Positions 33,959 to 41,826 are shown, counted from the first letter of the stretch. The stretch: 64,000 nucleotides of DNA from Pseudomonas sp. M47T1 (GCF_000263855.1 NZ_AJWX01000011.1:111893-175892); one strand, 5' to 3'. The notes: a model not told the origin generated them from the letters alone. Numbers and translations are program-made.

Positions 33959-34552
33959 TTACCCGGCCCCCATCAACCGCGCCAGGCGGTCTTCATAACT
34001 TTCTTCGCTCGGGTCATCAGTCAGACCGAAGGCCTGGCACTCCATGGCCATGAGCGTCTTCATGGTCTCGGCGAGCTCCTTGCTCATCTTGACGCGCCCC
34101 TGTAGGCCGATGACCTTGTGGTATGCCTCACTGAGTCGGGCGTCGTCGGGGTTGTGGAGCAGTTCGCCCAGTTGCTCGAACAGCTCGCGGTTATCCGTGA
34201 TCGCCTCCAGTTCCTCAGTCAGCTTCTCGGTCAGCGCTGTGGCACGGGTGATCCGGTTGCGCTGGCCCTGCTTCACGCCCTTCAGCAGCTCGGCGCCGAT
34301 CTCCACCTGACGCACTTCGGATACGCGCTCCTCCGTGCGTACCACCTTGCGTACCTCTTCCTTGCGTACCAGCTCATCAGCGCGCTGCTTGATCTTGGCG
34401 TTGAGGTCTCGGCTCCAGCTATCGCGCTTGGCCCGCTTGCGGATGGCGCCTTCGGATACTCCGTGCAGGGCGCCCATCTCGCGCAGGGTCATGATGCCGG
34501 CGCGGTAGTCGAGCTCTACCCGTTCCCAGTCGGGTGCCTTCTTGTCGCTCAT
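33959..34552 (-). CDS. terS: Small terminase subunit (TerS)-like protein
   Basis: 197 residues. N-terminal helix-turn-helix (WERVELDYRAGIMTLREMGALHGVSEGAIRKRAKRDSW in order) for pac/cos recognition, then a long helical oligomerisation region with coiled-coil pattern, ending in a short acidic tail (EESYEDRLARLMGAG). This is the general plan of small terminases. Separated from TerL by the YfbU-hicAB-ART cassette. Start overlaps the upstream gene's stop by one base. Function by plan and position. Confidence 0.75.
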   Translation of the reverse strand: MSDKKAPDWERVELDYRAGIMTLREMGALHGVSEGAIRKRAKRDSWSRDLNAKIKQRADELVRKEEVRKVVRTEERVSEVRQVEIGAELLKGVKQGQRNRITRATALTEKLTEELEAITDNRELFEQLGELLHNPDDARLSEAYHKVIGLQGRVKMSKELAETMKTLMAMECQAFGLTDDPSEESYEDRLARLMGAG

Positions 34553-34914
34553 TAAGCCGGCTCACCGAAAGCAGCGATGCGCTCAGCCAGCACGCCCGAG
34601 TAGATACCCATAGCGTCCGCCTGTAGCGTCAAGCGCTGAAACTCATCGGCTTTCACCAACGCCTGCGCACGCCCCATGAGGAAGGCGCGCAGCTTGGCCA
34701 AGTTGTCGTCGAGCTGGGCCTTCTCGCCGATGACGCGCTGCTGGTGGGCCGGGAGATGGCTGATGTTGCCCAAGGGGAGATATGCAGCTTCGAACACTGC
34801 CTTGGGGCTCCACGATGTGTAGCCGTCGGAATATTTGACGCTGTACCCGTCCGCGCCATCCTTCGGCGCCGGCCAGGCCGTAATCTGCTTGGTGCCAATG
34901 TACTCTTGGGTCAT
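34552..34914 (-). CDS. Conserved phage protein (crAss001_48-related type)
   Basis: 120 residues. The first ~50 residues (GTKQITAWPAPKDGADGY, then DGYTSWSPKAVFEAAY) form a common phage module; residues ~60-118 (HQQRVIGEKAQLDDNLAKLRAFL, RLTLQADAMGIYSGVLAERI) are a two-helix unit found in many phage early and late genes. No biochemical role is known to me. Between lysis genes and terS. Confidence 0.7.
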   Translation of the reverse strand: MTQEYIGTKQITAWPAPKDGADGYSVKYSDGYTSWSPKAVFEAAYLPLGNISHLPAHQQRVIGEKAQLDDNLAKLRAFLMGRAQALVKADEFQRLTLQADAMGIYSGVLAERIAAFGEPA

Positions 34915-35020
34915 GTCGATACCTGCGAGAGTCGGGGGATGGTGGTTGATGGCACTCTCATGGAAACCTGAGCGCCATCAGTGCCCGGAAGATGCGCCCC
35001 CAGAAGGAGGCGCGGGGCGT

Positions 35021-35206
35021 TCAGGATGCTGCGGTGCCGTCGGTCACAGTCGCGGTAGTGGCAGCGGTCAGCGACTCACCAGCGCTTTTGATCTCGGCGA
35101 TGATGTCGGTGACAGAGGCGTCTTCAGCGAAGCCCAGGGCAACCTTCAGCGCCTTCAGTTGGTTCAGGACTTCAATGACTTCGGTAATTTTGGCGATCAA
35201 GCTCAT
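35021..35206 (-). CDS. Small hypothetical phage protein
   Basis: 61 residues, helical first half (IAKITEVIEVLNQLKALKVAL), Ala/Thr-rich end. No domain recognised. Sits in the lysis-to-terminase operon between two other small genes; the clean frame and operon placement support it. A GC-rich hairpin lies downstream near 34990-35010. Confidence 0.55.
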   Translation of the reverse strand: MSLIAKITEVIEVLNQLKALKVALGFAEDASVTDIIAEIKSAGESLTAATTATVTDGTAAS

Positions 35207-35239
35207 GGTGTTACTCCAGTAGGTACAGCGGTTGGGAAA

Positions 35240-35407
35240 TCAAAAGGCCCAGTTCAGGGAGATCAGCAGCTCGCTGGCCCCAGTGGTGAGCCAGGCCTTA
35301 CCGGTTACCGCTACAGGCGTGCCCCAGGCATCGACGTTGAAGCGGCAGTAGAGATCCGGAAGGCCATTCTCAGACGTGAAGGCCAGCCAGCTTGTAAGCA
35401 GACTCAT
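35240..35407 (-). CDS. Small phage protein with strand-rich composition
   Basis: 55 residues: MSLLTSWLAFTSENG, LYCRFNVDAWGTPVAVTGKAW, then a short strand end. The start lies 38 bp inside the DUF1353 gene in another frame. Looks like a compact beta protein; unrecognised. Placement in the operon and a plausible protein composition support it. Confidence 0.5.
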   Translation of the reverse strand: MSLLTSWLAFTSENGLPDLYCRFNVDAWGTPVAVTGKAWLTTGASELLISLNWAF

Positions 35408-35855
35408 AGATCTTCACCTCTGAGGGGGTCATGTACTCCCAGGCGAAGTCCTCGCGCTTGGGGCCACCAGTGCAGGCGGTATAGCGACTTGAGCCGCCCA
35501 CGCGCACGCCGGCGTAAATCAGTTCAGCCCGGGCGCTGTCGCATCCCGTCACCAGCAGCATTTCGCGCAGCAGCGCGTCGCACTGGGCGCGTGGCAGTTG
35601 GTTGAAGCAGTAGAGCCAGTCATGCCCTACCCCCTCGATGCGTGTGTCGACCGAGTTGAAGATGGGCTGGGTAATCCAGGGGATGGATGCCAGGTCAGTG
35701 ATGAAGTACTTCGGCGCGTTGTGTTGTCTGCCGGTCTTGTCCGTGTAGATCAGGTCGTCCAGCAGAACCCACTCCCCCACTTTGTACGGCAGGAGCGGCG
35801 GGATAGACGAGAACTGGCCAGGGCCATTGCCCACGTACGGCAGATCGAAGGTCAT
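35370..35855 (-). CDS. DUF1353 family protein
   Basis: 161 residues. Core FITDLASIPWITQPIF, then GVGHDWLYCFNQLPRAQCDALLREMLLVTG and ELIYAGVRVGGSSRY, fits DUF1353 (conserved His-Asp in HDWLY). DUF1353 proteins are common in phage lysis or morphogenesis regions; a structural or peptidoglycan role has been suggested but not settled. Overlaps the endolysin stop by four bases. Confidence 0.8.
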   Translation of the reverse strand: MTFDLPYVGNGPGQFSSIPPLLPYKVGEWVLLDDLIYTDKTGRQHNAPKYFITDLASIPWITQPIFNSVDTRIEGVGHDWLYCFNQLPRAQCDALLREMLLVTGCDSARAELIYAGVRVGGSSRYTACTGGPKREDFAWEYMTPSEVKIYESAYKLAGLHV

Positions 35856-36322
35856 GCCAGAGCCCTCCGAACGCCCTCGGCAACGATGGCTGTGCTGTAC
35901 GGCATGTAGCCGTTCTCGTGGATGATGATGCCGGTCAGAATCCCGATCAGCGCGGCGGGATCAGCCAGGTTCAGCGCCTGAGTGGCGCCGACGCCCATGC
36001 GCTTAGCCACCGCGGCGATATAGGCGGCGGTGTTGTTGTTATCCACGGCCGGCGCCCAGCGGGTAATGACCTCGGTCACCGTGTCGATGCCAGGCTTACC
36101 AATGCCGGGCATGCCATCCTTGCCCCTGTAGTTGAGGATCAATTTGCCGGCGGCGCGGATACCGTTCTCGGCGCAGTCGAACAGGGCGAACCGGGGATTG
36201 GGTACCGACGCCGTCTTGGGCTCCAGGCCAAGCTGGCCTACCCAGTCGTTGCGCTTGTTGAAATCGATGTTGGTCGGGTTGAAGTTGCGCACGCCTCTGG
36301 AGGCTGCAGCTGGCAGGGTCAT
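35852..36322 (-). CDS. Phage endolysin (structural-protein P5-type muramidase-like)
   Basis: 156 residues. NFNPTNIDFNKRNDWVGQLG, RFALFDCAENGIRAAGKLILNYRGKDG, TVTEVITRWAPAVDNNNTAAYIAAVA and IIHENGYMPYS are typical of a phage family often labelled structural protein yet found in lysis cassettes and thought to be peptidoglycan-cutting. The neighbouring two membrane proteins (holin type) support endolysin function. No signal peptide, so export needs the holin. Activity is inferred. Confidence 0.75.
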   Translation of the reverse strand: MTLPAAASRGVRNFNPTNIDFNKRNDWVGQLGLEPKTASVPNPRFALFDCAENGIRAAGKLILNYRGKDGMPGIGKPGIDTVTEVITRWAPAVDNNNTAAYIAAVAKRMGVGATQALNLADPAALIGILTGIIIHENGYMPYSTAIVAEGVRRALA

Positions 36323-36660
36323 GGGCGCGGCTCCCGATCAGTACTGCGGCGCAGCTGGTGCATGCAGTGCTCGCAGTTCATCTTGCGGCACAGCCACTGT
36401 TTGACCTGCTGCCACCAGGTGACCATGAAGAAGTGACGCAGCCCGGCCATTGCCAGCCCCCCGTGAAAGGTGACACCCGCAACGCTTGGGGTGAAAAACA
36501 AGGATTCGGTGCGGGTCACAATGGCGTAGCCCGCGATGGCGATCACCGCATAGATCAGCTTGCCTAGTACCCCGTCGCGCACCTTGCTGCTGAGGGCACA
36601 CCAGACCGCCCAGGCGGAAATGATCGCGATGAAGGTCGTGCTCAAGGTTTCTAGGGTCAT
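36319..36660 (-). CDS. Holin-like membrane protein 2
   Basis: 113 residues from ATG 36660, with GGAGGTGGT upstream. Two hydrophobic helices (FIAIISAWAVWCALS and KLIYAVIAIAGYAIV), then a third, amphipathic LRHFFMVTWW region and a Cys/His-containing basic tail (C-x2-C with His). Fits class II-like holin or antiholin. Overlaps the endolysin by four bases and the upstream holin gene by four. Confidence 0.65.
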   Translation of the reverse strand: MTLETLSTTFIAIISAWAVWCALSSKVRDGVLGKLIYAVIAIAGYAIVTRTESLFFTPSVAGVTFHGGLAMAGLRHFFMVTWWQQVKQWLCRKMNCEHCMHQLRRSTDREPRP

Positions 36661-36983
36661 GGGGCACCACCTCCGAACTTCTGGCGGATCAGGGCCCACA
36701 GGTCAGCAGCATTGATCGCGCGGTTGATGGCGGCCATCAATGACCCGCCAAACGTACCCAGCAGAAAGCCGACGCCTGCGACATTGCTAGGATCAGTGAC
36801 GCCAAGCTTGGCGCTGACCATGCCGGTCAAGTAGAGGGCAGACGAAACGCCGGTGATGAGAAAAATCGCCCATGCACGCCAGCTTTTCAGGTCGTCTTTG
36901 TGCCACCAGCTGGCGACGATGCTGCCGAGCACCCCGGCTATTACCCAGTCGATTTTCTCGAGAAGGCGATGGAGGAAATCCAT
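36657..36983 (-). CDS. Holin
   Basis: 108 residues with three hydrophobic stretches (VIAGVLGSIVASWW, AIFLITGVSSALYLTGMV, VAGVGFLLGTFGGSLMAAI), a charged C-terminus (RQKFGGGAP) and no signal peptide. This matches phage holins that permeabilise the inner membrane. First gene of the lysis operon, 75 bp from late promoter copy 6. Confidence 0.75.
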   Translation of the reverse strand: MDFLHRLLEKIDWVIAGVLGSIVASWWHKDDLKSWRAWAIFLITGVSSALYLTGMVSAKLGVTDPSNVAGVGFLLGTFGGSLMAAINRAINAADLWALIRQKFGGGAP

Positions 36984-37058
36984 TCACAATCCTCGCTGCG
37001 ATGTGGCGGTGGTGTGGTTCATGCTCCGGGCCTTCGTCTGGAATGCTTCATGTCGGCG

Positions 37059-37086
37059 AGGCTATGTGACTGAATTCGGCGCACAA
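37059..37086 (-). promoter_or_regulatory. Late promoter copy 6 (lysis and terS operon)
   Basis: Minus strand: TTGTGC, 16 bp ending CAGTCACA, TAGCCT. Back to back with copy 7; the two -35 elements are three bases apart. Confidence 0.75.
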
Positions 37087-37089
37087 CCC

Positions 37090-37118
37090 TTGCGGCTGCG
37101 GGGCCAGTCACATGAGCT
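37090..37118 (+). promoter_or_regulatory. Late promoter copy 7, plus strand
   Basis: TTGCGG, 17 bp ending CAGTCACA, TGAGCT. The only copy on the plus strand, and it faces the only plus-strand gene here (37147), so the element follows gene direction. Confidence 0.7.
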
Positions 37119-37146
37119 GAGGGCTCACTGAAATAGGGGCACCACC

Positions 37147-37407
37147 ATGAGCAAAGCAATCGGTTCGACGCGGGATTCGAAGTACTTCAGCGTCACGGAA
37201 GTGATGGGCCTGGCAGCAGATGCCATGGACAAAAGCGACACCGACACCCTGTTGGTGATCACTCTGTCCGGCCCATCGGAGACCGCTATCATCGGCGGCG
37301 AAGTGAACGCCCAGGCCATTGCCCGGGTGGAGGCACTGCTCGGCGAACTGAAGCGCCGGGCAGCGAATGAAGGCGACGGTGACAAGGTGCTGCACGTCTG
37401 GCGTTAA
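37147..37407 (+). CDS. Small phage protein under a divergent late promoter
   Basis: 86 residues: STRDSKYFSVTEVMGLAADAMD, a hydrophobic DTLLVITLSGPSE strand, an AIARVEALLGELKRRAANEG helix. Mixed alpha/beta, soluble, unrecognised. Ends four bases inside the convergent gene. Expressed with late genes if copy 7 is active. Confidence 0.55.
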   Translation: MSKAIGSTRDSKYFSVTEVMGLAADAMDKSDTDTLLVITLSGPSETAIIGGEVNAQAIARVEALLGELKRRAANEGDGDKVLHVWR

Positions 37408-37673
37408 CCGTGCAGCTTCCAGCCTGACATGAACGTGCTGCGCCTCAAATCTGGGGCCAGCGCGTCCGCCCAGTTATCCCCTCGCAGCCGGCGCATCTTC
37501 ACGGTTTGCCACTTCAGCCCCCGCAGACTCGCCCACTCCATTGCTGGCATTGCCCTTCCTTCCAGCGTCACCATCGTTGCGCCCGCACAAATTGTGCTGC
37601 GAATCGGCGTCCGTGGTATCCGGATGATGGTGGCCGTGAAGTCGATCGATAGCTGAACTGGCGTTTGGTGCAT
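37404..37673 (-). CDS. Small putative DNA-binding phage protein
   Basis: 89 residues. C-terminal half MEWASLRGLKWQTVKMRRLRGDNWADALAP reads as a helix-turn-helix-like unit with a basic recognition stretch; it is followed by LRRSTFMSGWKLHG. The N-terminal half (SIDFTATIIRIPRTPIRS) is strand-like. This small protein recurs beside ninG in Pseudomonas phages. Being the last early gene before the late promoters, it is a candidate late activator; that is inference. Confidence 0.6.
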   Translation of the reverse strand: MHQTPVQLSIDFTATIIRIPRTPIRSTICAGATMVTLEGRAMPAMEWASLRGLKWQTVKMRRLRGDNWADALAPDLRRSTFMSGWKLHG

Positions 37674-37702
37674 GGCTCAATTCCCCCTGTATTTCCTTGG
37701 CG

Positions 37703-38311
37703 TCAAGCCGCCATACGCTTCAGCTCGCGGATCTTCGCCCGGTGGCCGGCCGTAATTGCTTTCAGTTCTTCGACTGTGTGCTTGCAGGCCTGATGAGGGC
37801 CCTCGAGCCATTCCACCCGGTCAGCACCGATGCGCAGCACCAGGCGAATCCGGTACTCCACGGCATTCCCGGACAGATTCCGGTTGCACTTAACGCACTG
37901 ACGGTGCACGTTCAGTGGCTCGAAGCGCAGTTCCGGGCAGGCGCCCACCGATCGGTAGTGGCCAGCGTCCCAGCGGCTGCCGGTGATCAGGTCGTGGTCG
38001 CTGGGCAGCGAATCGCAGCTGATGCACGGAAGGTCGGCGTCACGCAGCCGCACCCATTCGTTGAACGCCTGCTGGGCATCACGCATGTGCTCCGCCCTGC
38101 TCTTCAGCTTCTCCTTGCGCACCTTGATCTCGCGGCGCTCACGGTCGGCGATGGCCTTGCGGGCCTTCGGCATGCTCACGTCCTTGGTGGCCAGGCCACA
38201 GGCCGGGCTGCACACCTTCTGTCCCAGGCGGCGCGGGTCCGGGACGAATGAGGCCCCGCACGCCTGGTTGATGCAGGTCTTTGGCTTCGGCTCCTTCCGG
38301 GTCAGAGGCAT
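37703..38311 (-). CDS. ninG: Recombination protein NinG (Rap-like nuclease)
   Basis: 202 residues from ATG 38311. N-terminal CINQACGASFVPDPRRLGQKVCSPACG zinc-type knuckle, a long basic helix, then CISCDSLPSDHDLITGSRWDAGHYRSVGACPEL and HRQCVKCNRNLSGN, the NinG/Rap HNH-like core. Lambda Rap cuts branched recombination intermediates. Last of the leftward early recombination genes; overlaps the upstream membrane protein by ten bases. Confidence 0.9.
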   Translation of the reverse strand: MPLTRKEPKPKTCINQACGASFVPDPRRLGQKVCSPACGLATKDVSMPKARKAIADRERREIKVRKEKLKSRAEHMRDAQQAFNEWVRLRDADLPCISCDSLPSDHDLITGSRWDAGHYRSVGACPELRFEPLNVHRQCVKCNRNLSGNAVEYRIRLVLRIGADRVEWLEGPHQACKHTVEELKAITAGHRAKIRELKRMAA

Positions 38312-38643
38312 GGTTCGGCCTCCTTGACTGGAAACACCGTCCAATTCCCTACGCCCTTCCAGACGCCAGCCCCACCCAGATGGTTAATCGACCCAGGCTT
38401 GTCCCACAGCGAAACTGAGAAGAAGCCATACCAAACCCAAGGGGCGTATACCCAGGACGGGAATTTGTTCTCCTTGAAACCGTGCACGCGCCCACAGGCC
38501 CAGCAGAAACGGGTGAAGGATGCGGCAGCCACCGCCGTGTAGACCAGCCGGCCACACAGGCGCGCCAATGTCCAAACGATGAGGACATTCATCGCGACCC
38601 CAGTTGCAATAAGCCAGTAAGCCAATAATTTGATATCGCTCAC
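38302..38643 (-). CDS. Small membrane protein with CxxC
   Basis: 113 residues from GTG 38643, which overlaps the upstream TGA (GTGA) and has GGGGGTGG upstream. Two hydrophobic helices (LLAYWLIATGVAMNVLIVW, LVYTAVAAASFTRF), then CWACGRVHGF with a CxxC, and a Trp-rich C-terminus (YAPWVWYGFFSVSLWD). No family recognised. Inner-membrane location expected. Confidence 0.55.
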   Translation of the reverse strand: MSDIKLLAYWLIATGVAMNVLIVWTLARLCGRLVYTAVAAASFTRFCWACGRVHGFKENKFPSWVYAPWVWYGFFSVSLWDKPGSINHLGGAGVWKGVGNWTVFPVKEAEPCL

Positions 38644-38732
38644 AGCTCCACCCCCTGCCGCAGATCCGCAGGCGTCCAGGTCGAGGTGTAGGCCAGGCAC
38701 AGGAATTCGATGAAGCGGTTGAGTTTGCTCAT
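38640..38732 (-). CDS. 30-residue phage peptide gene
   Basis: MSKLNRFIEFLCLAYTSTWT, then PADLRQGVEL and stop. It fills the space between the NinB-like gene and the membrane-protein gene with overlapping start and stop codons on both sides (ATG overlaps upstream TGA, TGA overlaps GTG), which supports translation. Confidence 0.55.
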   Translation of the reverse strand: MSKLNRFIEFLCLAYTSTWTPADLRQGVEL

Positions 38733-39199
38733 GCTGCTTGCTCCCCGAGGAGGTCGCCGAAGAAAACGCCCTTGGCCGTGAAGTCAGCCACGATGCGGTC
38801 GGTGTAGGCCACGCCCTGGGCGCGGTTGAACAGGCTGGTGACAGGGAATCCATCCGGTCCCAGCAGCGGGCAGTCGCCCATCAGGTCCAGCTTCTCCCCG
38901 TAGGTCAGGTGCTTGGTGGTGCGGTGCCAGGCGGCCCGGTAGTCCTCGTCCTCGTTGAGCAGGATCTGCACGCCATGGTGCAACTTGCAGTACTTCCGGC
39001 ATTCGCTGGGGTCGCCAAGCTGGGTCATTTCCGAGATCCGCTTGTAGAACGCGAACCACAGGGCGTTCTGGTCCAGGGTGCGGTCCTTGCCCGGGCGCAG
39101 GGAGACCACCACGAACTTCTTCTCGCGGTACATGGCGGTCAGGCGGGTGATGGCCTCGGAGAGCTTGGTGGAGCTGTTCACGCTGATCTTGTCAGTCAT
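38729..39199 (-). CDS. NinB-like recombination protein
   Basis: 156 residues. KKFVVVSLRPGKDRTLDQNALWFAFYKRI has the R-x-L-D-Q-N signature of NinB, a single-strand-binding recombination helper. The rest (CRKYCKLHHGVQILLNEDEDYRAAW, GEKLDLMGDCPLLGPDGF split) is typical of a related phage family and may not be NinB in strict sense. Neighbours ninG and replication genes agree with a recombination role. Confidence 0.65.
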   Translation of the reverse strand: MTDKISVNSSTKLSEAITRLTAMYREKKFVVVSLRPGKDRTLDQNALWFAFYKRISEMTQLGDPSECRKYCKLHHGVQILLNEDEDYRAAWHRTTKHLTYGEKLDLMGDCPLLGPDGFPVTSLFNRAQGVAYTDRIVADFTAKGVFFGDLLGEQAA

Positions 39200-39372
39200 G
39201 GCCTTACCTTCCAGTACGTGCCTTCCGCGACAACATGCCCCTGCCGTTTCAAGCGCTGTAAGGACTTGCTGACCTCGCTGCGCTCGACCTTGAGAGCGGT
39301 GGCGCAGTAATAAGCGCAGGCGCCGGTACGGGCCTGGTAATAGGCAAGGACGCGCTTATCGAACTCACTCAT
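39196..39372 (-). CDS. Small winged-helix-like protein
   Basis: 58 residues: SEFDKRVLAYYQARTGACA, TALKVERSEVSKSLQRLKRQG, HVVAEGTYWKVR. Helix-turn-helix plus wing pattern of a replication-accessory or regulatory DNA-binding protein. Start overlaps upstream gene and stop overlaps the NinB-like start (ATGA). Confidence 0.6.
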   Translation of the reverse strand: MSEFDKRVLAYYQARTGACAYYCATALKVERSEVSKSLQRLKRQGHVVAEGTYWKVRP

Positions 39373-39844
39373 GGCCGGACTCCCTGCTCATGGCGACGTC
39401 GATCTGCTGGTCGGCCTCAGCCAGGGCCAGGACCTCGCTTAGCGCATCTTCACGCAAATGCTTGCGCATGATGCAGAAGTCGACTTTGCCGGCTGACGTG
39501 TCACCGCGCAGCCACCGATACCGCTCGGCATCCTTGCGCAGCTCCTCGACCTCGGCCTTGAGCTGGTCGCGCTCATCCGCTACCAGGCAGTAATTGCGGT
39601 GGTGGCTTGTCTGCCACTCCTTGAATTGATCCTCTCGACACTCGTTCTCCGCGATTAAGGGGTGGCTCTCGCCACTTTCCAGAGATGCGCGCCGAGCCCA
39701 GCTCAGCCAGGCGAACTGCGTGGTCGGGTCAACGTAGAAACCGCCGGGTAATTTTTCCAGCCTCAGGATCTGCTCGTCCGCGAACGCTTCGAACTCAACC
39801 TTTTCAGCCGCGAAATCAGGCTCAACGCTTTTTGTCGTAGTCAT
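39365..39844 (-). CDS. Coiled-coil phage protein
   Basis: 159 residues from ATG 39844 (overlaps the DnaC-like stop). Residues ~85-120 form a coiled coil (ERDQLKAEVEELRKDAERYRWLRG), the D-A-E-R-Y-R-W-L-R pattern shared by many small phage early proteins. C-terminal DAQQIDVAMS-like helix. Function unknown. Confidence 0.6.
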   Translation of the reverse strand: MTTTKSVEPDFAAEKVEFEAFADEQILRLEKLPGGFYVDPTTQFAWLSWARRASLESGESHPLIAENECREDQFKEWQTSHHRNYCLVADERDQLKAEVEELRKDAERYRWLRGDTSAGKVDFCIMRKHLREDALSEVLALAEADQQIDVAMSRESGHE

Positions 39845-40650
39845 CAGAAGCCCTCCTTGCCGCGCTGGGATTCCCACTCGAAAGGGACCACGATCATTCC
39901 GCCCTCGCGTAGGCGGTCTACGCAGCGCTCGCCCATGGCTGGGGATAGCTGGTCGGCAGCCAGGTTGGAAATCACCACCGTGGGCCGCTCCTGCTCGTAC
40001 CGGCCGTTGATGATTGCGAACAGCGTGGTCAGCTCGAAGTCGCTCGGCTGCTCCTTGCTTACGCCCACCTCGTCCAGCACCAGCAGGTCTGGGCTGATCA
40101 GGCTGGCTAGGATCTCGGCCTCGCTACGTTCGCTGTACCGGTCATACGTGGCCCGGATGGCCTGGAGAATCGCCCCCACGGTGCGGTAGACGGCCGTGCG
40201 CGAGGTGTTGTGCAGCAAATCGTTGGCCATGGCCACGCCCAGATGGGTTTTGCCGGTACCGGGCTTGCCGATCATTACCATGCAGCGGCCGGTCTTAAGA
40301 ATCTCGTCGAAGACCTTCACGTAGTGGCGGCAGAAGGCCAAGGCCCGGCGCTGGCCCTCGTTCTCCGCCTGGTAGTTCTCCAGGGTGCGCGTGGTGAAGC
40401 GCTTGGGGATCAGGGCATCCCCGAGCTTGCGGGCCAGGGAAAGGCGCAGTTCGTATGCTCTGCCCGCCTCCGCTACAGCCTCGCGCTCCTCGTTCGCCAT
40501 GCGCAGACACTCTGGGCACCCGCCCTTCAGCTCGCGGTTCAGGATGACGGTCACTTTCTGCTCGAACTGCCCGTGTTTCTCACACTCGGCAGGCTGAAGA
40601 CGCATGTTGGAGAGGTTGTCCGGTATCGAAACAACTTTTTCAGAGCGCAT
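39844..40650 (-). CDS. DnaC/IstB-like helicase loader
   Basis: 268 residues. N-terminal zinc knuckle (Cys23, His26, Cys45, Cys48). AAA+ domain with Walker A GKPGTGKT (128-135), Walker B LLVLDEVG (Asp193-Glu194) and sensor ISNL, ending with REGGMIVVPFEWESQR. It would load the host replicative helicase at the phage origin bound by the upstream O-like protein. Overlaps O-like by eleven bases. Confidence 0.88.
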   Translation of the reverse strand: MRSEKVVSIPDNLSNMRLQPAECEKHGQFEQKVTVILNRELKGGCPECLRMANEEREAVAEAGRAYELRLSLARKLGDALIPKRFTTRTLENYQAENEGQRRALAFCRHYVKVFDEILKTGRCMVMIGKPGTGKTHLGVAMANDLLHNTSRTAVYRTVGAILQAIRATYDRYSERSEAEILASLISPDLLVLDEVGVSKEQPSDFELTTLFAIINGRYEQERPTVVISNLAADQLSPAMGERCVDRLREGGMIVVPFEWESQRGKEGF

Positions 40651-41506
40651 AGCTGCCGTCCTCCCGTTGCTTCAGGCCTGAGGTGTAGTCACGCTCGGCA
40701 AAGCCCGTGTGGCGGCTGGTGAGCGCCGGGGCTGCCGGTTTGGGGGGCTGATCGGCGAGGCGATTGGCGATCCAAACAGCCTTGAACCCTTGCCAGCCTG
40801 CGGCCAGTGCCTCGCTCATCGCGGTTTGGACGTCGATGCCGAACTCGGCTTGGCACTTGACCAGTTCGGCGTTCAGCGAATCCCACACGGTCTCGGAGAC
40901 GGCGGCGCGCTTGGTTTTGCGAAGCGCCAGCCAGTCAACAAGGATCTGCTCAGGGATCGCGTTCGGGTTGTTGGCTAGCATCTGGGCCTTCCCGAATGGC
41001 TTCTTGCGCTCCGGCTTGGCCTGCTCGTCAGGGACCGGATCAGCCTGGGGGGAAGTAATCTCTACCGCAGGTAGAGTTACTAGGGGTTCTTTCTTGGTAT
41101 AAAGAAGGGAGTCGTCTGATTTGGTCTGTTTCGCGGCTGAGCCGATTCGGACGATTTGAGCCGATTCAGACGGTTTGGTCTGTTTCGGATCTTCGACAAA
41201 AACCCAGTCTTTCGGGTCTCGCAGGCCTATGTCGCCACGCGCACCGCCATCACGGAACAGAACACGACGGCGCAACAGTCCGGAGATAGCCTTGGAAACG
41301 GTGTCAGGATGAATGTGGGTGGCCTTGGCGATTGCCGTGGCCGGGATACGCTGGGCGCCCTCATTGAAGTTCAACGTGGCTTTCGCCACGTACAGGACGA
41401 TCTTCATCTCGCGCGCTGACAGGTCAATGGCCATGAGGCCATCCATCAGCTGATTGTCCATCCGGGTGAACCCCCTGGACTTGTCAATGTGAGCAATATT
41501 TGTCAT
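40640..41506 (-). CDS. Replication protein O-like
   Basis: 288 residues. N-terminal winged-helix region with GFTRMDNQLMDGLMAIDLSAREMKIVLYVAK and ATHIHPDTVSKAISGLLRR, as in phage replication protein O. A charged linker follows (~110-180) and the C-terminus includes KAQMLANNPNAIPEQILVDWLALRKTKRA, then a loader-contact region. In lambda the origin lies inside O; no clear iteron cluster was seen by eye here. Confidence 0.8.
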   Translation of the reverse strand: MTNIAHIDKSRGFTRMDNQLMDGLMAIDLSAREMKIVLYVAKATLNFNEGAQRIPATAIAKATHIHPDTVSKAISGLLRRRVLFRDGGARGDIGLRDPKDWVFVEDPKQTKPSESAQIVRIGSAAKQTKSDDSLLYTKKEPLVTLPAVEITSPQADPVPDEQAKPERKKPFGKAQMLANNPNAIPEQILVDWLALRKTKRAAVSETVWDSLNAELVKCQAEFGIDVQTAMSEALAAGWQGFKAVWIANRLADQPPKPAAPALTSRHTGFAERDYTSGLKQREDGSYAL

Positions 41507-41531
41507 AGTTTCTCCAGAACTTGCTGTAACG

Positions 41532-41561
41532 AAAACGCCGACCTCGTACGTCGGCTTTTTT
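41532..41561. terminator. Hairpin terminator between small early genes and replication gene
   Basis: GCCGAC, 7-base loop, GTCGGC, then T6 on + strand and a shorter T4 tract on the minus strand. Like tR1 in lambda, it could block early leftward transcripts before the O-like gene unless antitermination occurs; it also stops any + strand transcript. Confidence 0.6.
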
Positions 41562-41579
41562 GTGCCTAAAATTCGGCAC

Positions 41580-41777
41580 TCAATCTTTTCTGCGGAACGC
41601 TTGAATCACACCGGTCATAGCCTTGGGCTTTGTCCGCTTGGTGATCTGCTGCTGGATTCCAGATTTGGCCAATTCAGCAGGGGTCGTCCCCCTCCTTGCC
41701 GCCTCCTCCTTCAGCAACTCCAACTCATCACCATCCAGCAACTCCTCAAGGTCTATGCCGCTTGTTTCATCTGGCAT
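41580..41777 (-). CDS. Small acidic early protein
   Basis: 65 residues, acidic helix DLEELLDGDELELLKEEAARRG, then TTPAELAKSGIQQQITKRTKPKA and a basic end. Good GGAGG seven bases before ATG. May be a small regulator (CII position in a lambda-like order), though no CII similarity is clear. Confidence 0.6.
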   Translation of the reverse strand: MPDETSGIDLEELLDGDELELLKEEAARRGTTPAELAKSGIQQQITKRTKPKAMTGVIQAFRRKD

Positions 41778-41826
41778 ATGCCCTCCGGTCCCTACGCGGT
41801 CCCTACTGAGTCCCTACGGAATCGCT

